DNA of 53,856 nt from an uncultured Lachnospiraceae bacterium (lineage in GTDB: Bacteria; Bacillota; Clostridia; Lachnospirales; Lachnospiraceae): the NCBI GenBank assembly GCA_950097145.1, contig CATNCF010000020.1, positions 1 through 53,856 on the forward strand. The letters are read 5' to 3'. This document shows positions 8,385 to 16,081 of the stretch, piece after piece (position 1 is the first letter of the stretch; each line of letters starts with the position of its first letter). A program made the position numbers and the translations under genes. The notes beneath the pieces were generated by a model that did no database searches, was not told the DNA's origin, and saw nothing but the letters and a program-made list of their open reading frames with translations.

Positions 8385-9104
8385 CTAAAAACCAAATATT
8401 TCCTGACTTTCCCTTAAATCAACCAGTGCCTTAAAAATGTAATAATCTTCCGGGGTGGTGATCTTAATATTTGTAGTCTCACAGGGAACCAGATGCAGTT
8501 TCTTTCCTAATTCCGTCATCAGAGAACAAGTGTCAATAGTAATGGTGTACGGCATTGTCTCCCCTGCGAGATGCGCCTCATAGACATCTTTAAAATAAAA
8601 GCTCTGGGGGGCTTTCGCCACATACAAAGTATTCCTTACAATAGTCTTTTCCGTATATTCTTTGTCCTCACTGATAATACCCGTTTCTGTAAAAGGCACT
8701 GCTGTGATTCCATTTCCAAATTCCTTGACACTCTCAATATTATCATTGATCAGTTTATCTGTAATCAGTGGGCGCACAGCATCATGCAGCATCACAATAT
8801 CATCTTCCTTACAAATACCTTTCAGATAATTTAATGCCTTCATTTTAGATTCCTGAGTGTCTTTGCCTCCAGTAAGAATTTTATCTACCTTCGTGATTTC
8901 GTATTTCTTTACCAGCTTGGCAAGATAATCTTCCCATCCTGCCACACATGGAATCACAATCTTGTCCACATTGGGATTATGTTCAAAAACCTCCAGAGTA
9001 TAGATGATAATCGGCTTTTTGTACACTTCCAAAAACTGTTTCGGCTTCGCTGAATTCTTCATGCGCTGCCCGGTTCCTCCTGCAAATACCAATGCAATGT
9101 TCAT
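8385..9104 (-). CDS. IspD/TarI-family cytidylyltransferase
   Basis: A 239-residue nucleotidyltransferase with the family N-terminus FAGGTGQRM and KPKQF, then HDAVRPL and a C-terminal KITTPEDYY. These are shared by IspD (MEP pathway) and TarI (CDP-ribitol synthesis). Context favours a TarI-like role: it overlaps the LicD gene by one base and sits among teichoic-acid-type genes. It would condense CTP with a sugar- or alditol-phosphate to give the CDP-donor for the transferases nearby. An isoprenoid role cannot be excluded from the sequence alone. Confidence 0.8.
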   Translation of the reverse strand: MNIALVFAGGTGQRMKNSAKPKQFLEVYKKPIIIYTLEVFEHNPNVDKIVIPCVAGWEDYLAKLVKKYEITKVDKILTGGKDTQESKMKALNYLKGICKEDDIVMLHDAVRPLITDKLINDNIESVKEFGNGITAVPFTETGIISEDKEYTEKTIVRNTLYVAKAPQSFYFKDVYEAHLAGETMPYTITIDTCSLMTELGKKLHLVPCETTNIKITTPEDYYIFKALVDLRESQEIFGF

Positions 9105-9895
9105 TATGATACCTCCTCATAATATAAAATGCTGTTGCGTGCAGGCACCCTCTGTTCCTCTGGGGGCAGTTCCTGCCAGTTTCCATATAATCTTCCCAGA
9201 TAATGCTCTGCATCTCCTGGGACTTTAAACTGATACTGCTCAAAATCATGTTCCTTTAAGGGATAAATCCATTCTCTGGGCATCACTTCTTTTTCATATC
9301 CTGCAACTCCAAAAAGGCTGCAGATATTTCTGCTCTCTGCGGCATTCCAACTGGTAAAATATTTTTTACTTCTTCGAAGCAGAACACCCCATAACTTATC
9401 TGGTATCAGAAAAAGCAATGTTTTCGAGATAAACCTTATCACCTTTCCTCTGTTCTTGGTAGGCAGATGATAGACGCCCAGATAATATACAAGGGCCAGT
9501 ATTTTCTGCAGTTTCCGCTGCAGTCTGCCCTCAGGCACACCGTCCAGGGGATGGATATCAAGTTTCGGCGCATGTTCCGTCTCGCCATGGACCGCCTCAA
9601 GATCGAACAAATGGGCAATCGGCGCCTCTGGGATAATACTGGCTTCTACCGGTGAAAACACCAGACGGCCCAGAGAATTATTCTGCCGCTCCATACATTG
9701 TTCCAGTTTCTCAAAATCTTCACGCAGCATGGCAATATCGATATCATCATCCCAGGGGATAAATCCGCTGTGCCGGTACGCTCCCAAAGCGCTCCCGCCT
9801 ACCAGAAAAAATTCAATATTATTCTGCTGGCAGAAGTCCTGGAATGTCTTAAGCATTTCAATTAAATGATGCTGATATTCCTTTAACTTATCCAT
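9104..9895 (-). CDS. LicD-family phosphotransferase
   Basis: A 263-residue LicD (LicD/FKTN/FKRP) protein. The signature is near the N-terminus: LVGGSALGAYRH followed by IPWDDDIDIAM, where the GGS and the Asp cluster form a nucleotidyltransferase-like metal and nucleotide site. Family members transfer phosphocholine or a polyol phosphate from a CDP-donor to a glycan. With the cytidylyltransferase directly downstream (TAATG stop/start overlap), it probably uses that enzyme's product to decorate the surface polymer. No choline uptake or kinase gene is visible here, so phosphocholine is not the favoured substituent. Confidence 0.82.
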   Translation of the reverse strand: MDKLKEYQHHLIEMLKTFQDFCQQNNIEFFLVGGSALGAYRHSGFIPWDDDIDIAMLREDFEKLEQCMERQNNSLGRLVFSPVEASIIPEAPIAHLFDLEAVHGETEHAPKLDIHPLDGVPEGRLQRKLQKILALVYYLGVYHLPTKNRGKVIRFISKTLLFLIPDKLWGVLLRRSKKYFTSWNAAESRNICSLFGVAGYEKEVMPREWIYPLKEHDFEQYQFKVPGDAEHYLGRLYGNWQELPPEEQRVPARNSILYYEEVS

Positions 9896-9943
9896 ATTTT
9901 TTTCCTTATCACCGCATGTTTCCTATTACAAAAGCAATGTTCC

Positions 9944-11242
9944 CTACTCAACGGGGACAAGTGTCTGAATCCAGTCCACAATCCTTTTCGCAGCAGCCCC
10001 GTCGTCTACAGACTGCTTTTCATCCAAAAATTCTTCCACACGCGTCAGAAAACGGTCGTTATCAAAATTCTCAATATTTTTTATCAGTTCTTCATGTGAT
10101 TTACACACCGGGAAGGGTGTTTCTTCCAATGGATAGTATAATCCAGTATTTGTATTGTAACGCTCAAGGTCTGTGGCAAAGATAAACCCTGGCCTTCTAG
10201 TCAGGACATAATCGTAAATCCAGCTTGAATAATCCGTAATCCCTACAGTTGTTACCAGCATAAGTTCCTGGATATCAGGATAATTTGTCACATCATACAA
10301 CACCTGTTCCTTGCTTTCCTCTGTTTCCTCATTGTCCAGAACAATATTTTTTGTTCTCTTATGCATACGGATCATGACAGCAAACTCCCCGCCGAATTTT
10401 TTCTGCAGGGCAAGAGCCATATCTTCATAATCAATACTTAAATCTTCTATGGTCAGGCCTGTTCTGTGGGTCGGCGCATATAATACAAGCTTCTTATGGA
10501 CAGGAATTCCATATCTATGGTAAAGTTCCTCCCGAATCTGTCCAATTCTCACAGGATCTGTGGAAAACAGCACATCTGTCCTGGCATGTCCCAGCCGCAC
10601 CATATCCGTATTTTTCCAAAATACGGAATGAAATACGTCTTCTTCAAATTGGGAATTTGTGATTACATAATCCGTCTCATTGGATTCCCGCTGCACTACG
10701 CGCTGCCCGCTTTTTCCCCGGGCATTTCTACAAAGTACTGCATTATCCAGCCTTTTAATTCCCAGAGAACCATGCATAGTCTGCAGATGGATCTGTCCCT
10801 CTTTTTTATCAAAGTAATCTGAAAATACTATTCCATTATCAATCCATACTTTGGAACTATAAACTTCACGGAGACCCTTTACTGTATTCAAAGGAATCAG
10901 CCTAATATTGTCCGGATAATCAAATTTCTTAAGATTCTTCCGGTTCACCAGCCAAATAATCTGGTAGTTCAATCTGCGCCGGATGATCTCTTCATAAATA
11001 TATTTCGGATTACAGGTATAAGTAAAAGTATTGGTTGCAATTGCAATTTTGTTTGGCACAATCTCTGAACTTTTCATTATTTTCTTAGCTTTGGAAGCCA
11101 GATAACTCTTTCGAACCTTCTTTTTTACAAGCCTGTACGGCTTCATTGCGAACTGGTAAACCCTGTTTTTTCGAATGGTTCTCCGAATGCTTTTAAATAC
11201 TTTTCTGATACTTTTTTTCAAGCTTTTTAATTTTTTCTTCAT
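9944..11242 (-). CDS. TagF/TagB-like CDP-glycerol glycerophosphotransferase
   Basis: The 432-residue protein has a strongly basic N-terminus (about residues 2-58), as in membrane-bound TagF. It is followed by the catalytic domain with QTMHGSLGIK, LYAPTHR, IRMHKR and TDYSSWIYDY. Unlike the copy fused to the ABC ATPase, it keeps the His of the HG motif, so it is probably the active polyol-phosphate transferase of the operon. Enzymes of this family add glycerol- or ribitol-phosphate units to a lipid-linked chain at the inner face of the membrane. The exact polyol cannot be told. A 48-base gap separates it from LicD. Confidence 0.85.
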   Translation of the reverse strand: MKKKLKSLKKSIRKVFKSIRRTIRKNRVYQFAMKPYRLVKKKVRKSYLASKAKKIMKSSEIVPNKIAIATNTFTYTCNPKYIYEEIIRRRLNYQIIWLVNRKNLKKFDYPDNIRLIPLNTVKGLREVYSSKVWIDNGIVFSDYFDKKEGQIHLQTMHGSLGIKRLDNAVLCRNARGKSGQRVVQRESNETDYVITNSQFEEDVFHSVFWKNTDMVRLGHARTDVLFSTDPVRIGQIREELYHRYGIPVHKKLVLYAPTHRTGLTIEDLSIDYEDMALALQKKFGGEFAVMIRMHKRTKNIVLDNEETEESKEQVLYDVTNYPDIQELMLVTTVGITDYSSWIYDYVLTRRPGFIFATDLERYNTNTGLYYPLEETPFPVCKSHEELIKNIENFDNDRFLTRVEEFLDEKQSVDDGAAAKRIVDWIQTLVPVE

Positions 11243-11260
11243 TGCGTTCCACTCTCTTCT

Positions 11261-12481
11261 TTAACTCATAACCCATTTTTTTAACTGTTCTTCCATATTT
11301 AGATAAACAGACATTTTATAAGCTTCATCCATCTTGTAAGGTTCTGCGGCGCATAAACGTTTAAAAATTTCCTCTGCGTTAAAATTTTCTTTTTCCATAA
11401 AATTCTGCCGCAGCCCCGTTTCTTCTCCAAAAAGAACCTGTTTTCTATTCCACACCAGGCTTACATTGGGAACGCCCAATACGGTACCGATGATTGCTGA
11501 ATGCAGCCTGACAGCCATAAAGCGGTCATATCCCGCAAGCAATTCCACAAACTCTTTTGTGGATGCAGGCTTCGCAACCGTCACTTGATATCTTTTTTGC
11601 AAATCCGGGTAAGTCTCCAAAAGCCAGTCTATAAATACCGTATCTTTCTCAACACCATTGGAAAACAGCTCTGCCTGATATCCTGCTTCTGTGAGCTTTT
11701 TCACCAGTTCATAGTAAATTTCCCCCAGTGCGTCCCGGTTCACCTTATACATATATTCCCCAAAAATCTTGTTTCTGATAACATTCAATCCAACTTTTTT
11801 TGCTGGATTATCTTTCTTCTGTACCTGATAAGTTTCAGACGTCCAGAATGCCGGGTCGCATACCCCTTTCACTGTTATCCCGGGATTATAGATATAGCAG
11901 TTGCGCAGCATGGCAAAATCATCTCTGGTGGAGACATATTTTACACAGTTTCGGTTTACCGCTGTTTTTAAAAGCTGGCATTCCAGGTTATATTCATCAT
12001 ACCCTTCAATCCCCTGGGCGTTCAGCAACACGGGTATATTTCTTTTTTCTGCAAATTCTGTGATATCATCTAAAAAATAATGAAAATTCTGCCTGTGAAA
12101 TTTAATTAGACCGCCGCCGCCGAAAATAATAATATCTGCACCTTCCAATTTTGGTTTTTCATTCTCTGCATAATTCTGATATGGAGGTGTCATATGCCAG
12201 ATTTTCTTCATTATATTTTTTGAGCCGCCGGGGAAGCAATGAGAAAACAGCCTGTTTTTCGACACCCGCCGCAGCAGGCTTGTCAAAACACGCCTTTTCA
12301 CCCTTTTGCCATAATTTATGTTTCTGCACTTATAAGAACCAATATCAATTGGAACAATTTCATAATCCTCAAACTTGTTCTTCTTCAATATATCTTCCAC
12401 AATATACCTAGACGTCTCATAAATTACCAGATCACCTAAATTTGAAATATCCAAATACATAAAAGCTATCTTTTTTCCCAT
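11261..12481 (-). CDS. Polysaccharide pyruvyltransferase-family protein
   Basis: A 406-residue protein beginning MGKKIAFMYLDISNLGD. It has the family's IIFGGGGLIKFHRQ glycine-rich loop near the middle and a VRLHSAIIG motif toward the C-terminus. The family includes CsaB and WcaK, which add ketal pyruvate to surface sugars, but many members are uncharacterised transferases. I chose the ATG at 12481 because AAAGGA lies about 7 bases upstream; an ATG at 12508 has no good site. With the downstream TagF-like gene it forms a pair whose two functions are joined in a single protein at 2285-4627. Confidence 0.75.
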   Translation of the reverse strand: MGKKIAFMYLDISNLGDLVIYETSRYIVEDILKKNKFEDYEIVPIDIGSYKCRNINYGKRVKRRVLTSLLRRVSKNRLFSHCFPGGSKNIMKKIWHMTPPYQNYAENEKPKLEGADIIIFGGGGLIKFHRQNFHYFLDDITEFAEKRNIPVLLNAQGIEGYDEYNLECQLLKTAVNRNCVKYVSTRDDFAMLRNCYIYNPGITVKGVCDPAFWTSETYQVQKKDNPAKKVGLNVIRNKIFGEYMYKVNRDALGEIYYELVKKLTEAGYQAELFSNGVEKDTVFIDWLLETYPDLQKRYQVTVAKPASTKEFVELLAGYDRFMAVRLHSAIIGTVLGVPNVSLVWNRKQVLFGEETGLRQNFMEKENFNAEEIFKRLCAAEPYKMDEAYKMSVYLNMEEQLKKWVMS

Positions 12482-12520
12482 AATAATCCTTTCCAATTCA
12501 AACTGCATACGTTTCTAAAA

Positions 12521-13804
12521 TCATGTAAACAAATTTTGAACTTTCAAAGCTGCCCTTACGAGTTTTTTATCCAGCAAAGCTTTCTGGCTTTGTATTTTCT
12601 CACTTTGAGTTTCAATCTTCTCACTCTGTCTTTGTATTCTGTCCTTCTGGGATTCAATTTTTTCTCTTTGCTTTAGAATTTTCTCTGTCTTCTTTTGTTT
12701 ATCCAGCTTCAAACCCTCTATTTTTTCTTTTTGCTTTGCATTCTTGGCGCTGGTCCGTTCCAGCTTTCCCCTCACCACGGTAATCCTGTCCCTGTACCGC
12801 AGAGTCCTTTTCTGATAATAAAGATACTGCTTGAAAATATATTCTTCTGCATCACACGATAACATACAGGACAACTCCCATGCATTTTTCTCAGAATACA
12901 TTTGTTCCACATAGGATTCCTCAAGTTCCAAAGCTGGCAGCGCTTGTTCTTTCTGAAAATTATATAGTATCTCATAATCTTCATATTTATCAAGCGTTGA
13001 AAAACGAGCCGCTAAAGAGGAAAAAGCCTTATTTGCATAGCTTTTTCTAATATCTGGATTTTCCCAATATCCTAAATTCTTTAAAAAATCTTTCACTTCC
13101 AAAAAAGCTCTTAAAACATTTTCTTTATTATTGATGGAATTGCATGATAAACTTCCTTCATTTCTAAATTGATAATAAACAACATCTTTATCAACAACTG
13201 TGATCTTATCTGCCAGAATAAAAGCTATCATCACAAAATAAACATCGTTGGCATGTTTAAGGGTGGAAAACTTCAAATTATTATCTTCTATAAATTTATT
13301 TTTATATATTTTATTCCACGGACAATTTATGCCGAAATTAAAAATATATTGCGGCATATCATTCACATTAAACGGACGTTTCTCTGGTATTCTGTCCCAG
13401 TTAAGATAACAGTTCTGTTTCTCTGTTCCGTCATGCATATCCATTTTAACAGCGGAACCCACACAAATATCCGCGTCACATGTTTTACACTCATCATATA
13501 ATACTTCCAATGCATTTTCTGGAAAATAATCGTCTGAATCCCAAAAAATCACATACTCTCCCTGGGCAGCCTGCATTCCATGGTTCCTCGCCACCCCGGC
13601 ATATTGGTTCTGCTGGTGCAAAACTCTGATTCTGTCATCCTTCTGCTGGTACTTGTCAAGAATGTCCGGCGTGGAATCTGTAGACCCGTCGTCTACAAGA
13701 ATCACTTCTATTTCCTGCAGGGTCTGTGCGAGAATACTGTCCACGCACCTCTCAATATATTTTTCCTGATTATAAACTGGCACAATAACTGATACTTTCA
13801 CCAT
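12521..13804 (-). CDS. GT2 glycosyltransferase with C-terminal coiled coil
   Basis: A 427-residue protein. The N-terminal GT2 (GT-A) domain begins VSVIVPVYNQEKYI and has LVDDGSTD and FWDSDDYF for nucleotide-sugar and metal binding. From about residue 337 the protein turns into a long, charged helix. Between roughly 377 and 411 it runs in regular 7-residue units (for example QREKIES, QSEKIET, QSEKIQS), a clear coiled coil that may oligomerise or tether partners. I chose ATG 13804, with GGAGG upstream, rather than the in-frame start at 13975, which would overlap the neighbouring gene. It probably adds one sugar of the repeat unit; donor and acceptor are unknown. Confidence 0.8.
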   Translation of the reverse strand: MVKVSVIVPVYNQEKYIERCVDSILAQTLQEIEVILVDDGSTDSTPDILDKYQQKDDRIRVLHQQNQYAGVARNHGMQAAQGEYVIFWDSDDYFPENALEVLYDECKTCDADICVGSAVKMDMHDGTEKQNCYLNWDRIPEKRPFNVNDMPQYIFNFGINCPWNKIYKNKFIEDNNLKFSTLKHANDVYFVMIAFILADKITVVDKDVVYYQFRNEGSLSCNSINNKENVLRAFLEVKDFLKNLGYWENPDIRKSYANKAFSSLAARFSTLDKYEDYEILYNFQKEQALPALELEESYVEQMYSEKNAWELSCMLSCDAEEYIFKQYLYYQKRTLRYRDRITVVRGKLERTSAKNAKQKEKIEGLKLDKQKKTEKILKQREKIESQKDRIQRQSEKIETQSEKIQSQKALLDKKLVRAALKVQNLFT

Positions 13805-13872
13805 TTCACGAATCCTCCGATAAACATGACGGATAGCAATTGTTTCCATTATAAGCATAAACAATTCCACTG

Positions 13873-14706
13873 TCAACCATTTTCTTCCAAGTCCCCACTG
13901 CGCCGTAAAACAGCGCTGTAAACCCACTTTCTCAGCCAGCCAGGCTGCAGAGTAATGGCTATGCTTAAGATACATCCCAAAAGATACTCCCTGGTATTTG
14001 TTATGTTCAGTTTCCTTTGAATTCTGCGGAATCTCAGATATCCGGCACAGTAGGAAAATCCCCCGCGCCTTTTAAACATATTGGGAGAAGTCCTCACTTT
14101 CACCAGGACTTTTGGAATATTAGCGAGCTTTGCACCCCCCGCATACATACGGTTCCACAAGTAATAATCCTCCAAAAATGGAAAATGCTGATAATTGCCT
14201 GCAGACATAACTGCTTCCTTGCGAAACATAACGGTTACATGGTTCAGGGGGTTCCGGTAACGCATGTACTTGTGAATTTCTTTTTCCTCCAGCGGCACTT
14301 CCCGAATCTTGTCCCAACTGCCCTGATCATCAAATTCCTGGATATATCCTCCCACCAGCGCCGTCTCTGGATGAACCTGCATATATTGGTACTGCAGCTC
14401 AAACCGTTCCTGGACGGAAATATCATCTGAATCCATTCTTGCCACCAGATCATTGGTAACATGTGCAAGACCTATTGCCAATGCCCTTCCAAGCTGCTGG
14501 TTTTCCTCCAATTGCACAGGCTTTAGGCAGGGATATATTTTCTGCTTTTCCTGGATAATCTGGTACAGATCTTCTGTGAGCTTTCCATCTTCCACTAGAA
14601 CAATTTCATCCGGCTTCATGGTCTGATCCATGACACTGTCTAAGGCAGCGCCCAGATATTCTGGCTGTTCCCTGGCATACACCGACATTAATACTGAAAA
14701 AGCCAT
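13873..14706 (-). CDS. GT2 glycosyltransferase
   Basis: A 277-residue family 2 glycosyltransferase starting FSVLMSVYAREQPEYL, with VLVEDG and RMDSDD as the nucleotide and metal-binding motifs, and ED near residue 180 as a possible base. It is soluble apart from a weakly hydrophobic C-terminal stretch. It follows the initiating sugar-phosphate transferase by 9 bases, so it may add an early sugar of the chain. The start is preceded by GGAGGAA. Donor specificity cannot be told. Confidence 0.82.
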   Translation of the reverse strand: MAFSVLMSVYAREQPEYLGAALDSVMDQTMKPDEIVLVEDGKLTEDLYQIIQEKQKIYPCLKPVQLEENQQLGRALAIGLAHVTNDLVARMDSDDISVQERFELQYQYMQVHPETALVGGYIQEFDDQGSWDKIREVPLEEKEIHKYMRYRNPLNHVTVMFRKEAVMSAGNYQHFPFLEDYYLWNRMYAGGAKLANIPKVLVKVRTSPNMFKRRGGFSYCAGYLRFRRIQRKLNITNTREYLLGCILSIAITLQPGWLRKWVYSAVLRRSGDLEENG

Positions 14707-14715
14707 AGATTCCTC

Positions 14716-16077
14716 CTACTTCTTAATGGCTGTCACCTGTTTCTTATCAATTCCTTCTGTATTTTCTTTTTGGAAAATAATCTTGAATGTCATAAGCATC
14801 AATTTGATATCCAGCCAGAAGGAATAAGTCTCTATATAAGTCAAATCCAGTTTCAGCTTATCATAAGGCGTTGTATTGTATTTCCCATATACCTGGGCGT
14901 ATCCGGTCAATCCGGCTTTTACTTTTAGACGAAAACTAAATTCCGGGATAACCGCCTCATACTCATTGGCAATCACTTCCCGCTCCGGTCTTGGTCCTAC
15001 AAAAGACATTTCCCCTTTTAAAATATTAAAAATCTGGGGAAGTTCATCTAAATGCGTCCTCCGGATAACTCTGCCCACCGGGGTAATCCTGTCGTCATTT
15101 TTCCTGGCAAGCTGGGCGCCATCCCGTTCCGAATCCATGCGCATACTGCGGAATTTGATAATGCGGAAAATCTCCCCGTCTCTGGTAAGACGCTCCTGGG
15201 TATAAAATACCGGGCCTTTGTCGTATAATTTAATGCCTGCGCCAATCAGAATCAAAAACGGGGAAGAGATGACAATGGCAAGCAGAGAGCAAATAATATC
15301 CATGGTACGTTTTACAAACCGCTGTTCTATGGTAAGCCCCCGATTCCTGGCCAGCATCAAAGGGGAATCAAACAGATGAATCGGTTCTGTTCCTGTTAAA
15401 ATAATATCTGATATTTTGGGTGTAATATACGTCCTTTTGTTCTGATCATAACAGAATTTCAAAATGGGATTCCTCATTTTAGTAGGAAGATCGCAGAGAA
15501 CCACGGCTTCATATTCCAATATTTTCTGATACAATTTCTTATAGCCCAAATAAACACTGGCTGTAGCGCAGACATTGTATTTATCCCTGCGGGAATTAAT
15601 TTTCTTAATCAAATCCCCTGGCGAATGCTCCCCGTAAATGACAATCATTTTTCTGGGAGGATAGAGCCTGGTATAAATATAACGGACCAGATATACCCCT
15701 GGCAAAATCACAAGAAGCTCTGCAATTGTCAGCAGGACAATTGGCTGAATGGGCATATAATCATTGGCAATCAGGCAGACCTGGAAATATTCAATTCCAT
15801 TCGCACAGAGAATCGCCAGAATCTGGGACAAACAGATATCCGTAATGCGCAGATAGCCAATCCGGTAGCCTCCAAAAGTTCTGGTAAAGAAGTACATCAT
15901 CAGTATATAAATGCCAATCACTGCCCAGTTTCCCCGGTTAAACAACCTGTGCGACTTATGCATCATCGGACTGTAAATCTCATACCAAAGGTACGAAAAC
16001 ATGGCTGCTTCAAAGGCCAGCATAATATAGTTTGCCATCAGATTCAATAAATGCTTGTATTGTTCTCTTCTTCTCAT
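14716..16077 (-). CDS. Undecaprenyl-phosphate sugar-1-phosphate transferase (WcaJ-like)
   Basis: The 453-residue polyprenyl glycosylphosphotransferase has about five membrane helices and a nucleotide-fold-like middle. A C-terminal catalytic domain carries KRTMDI before a re-entrant hydrophobic stretch, then FRSMRMDSE, DELPQIFNIL and FVGPRPER. Enzymes of this kind start a polysaccharide by moving a sugar-1-phosphate from a nucleotide sugar onto undecaprenyl phosphate. It is the only initiating transferase seen in the window, so it could prime the ABC-exported polymer. It ends with a short Lys-rich tail and is packed 4 bases after the methyltransferase-kinase-like gene. Confidence 0.88.
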   Translation of the reverse strand: MRRREQYKHLLNLMANYIMLAFEAAMFSYLWYEIYSPMMHKSHRLFNRGNWAVIGIYILMMYFFTRTFGGYRIGYLRITDICLSQILAILCANGIEYFQVCLIANDYMPIQPIVLLTIAELLVILPGVYLVRYIYTRLYPPRKMIVIYGEHSPGDLIKKINSRRDKYNVCATASVYLGYKKLYQKILEYEAVVLCDLPTKMRNPILKFCYDQNKRTYITPKISDIILTGTEPIHLFDSPLMLARNRGLTIEQRFVKRTMDIICSLLAIVISSPFLILIGAGIKLYDKGPVFYTQERLTRDGEIFRIIKFRSMRMDSERDGAQLARKNDDRITPVGRVIRRTHLDELPQIFNILKGEMSFVGPRPEREVIANEYEAVIPEFSFRLKVKAGLTGYAQVYGKYNTTPYDKLKLDLTYIETYSFWLDIKLMLMTFKIIFQKENTEGIDKKQVTAIKK

Positions 16078-16081
16078 ATTC

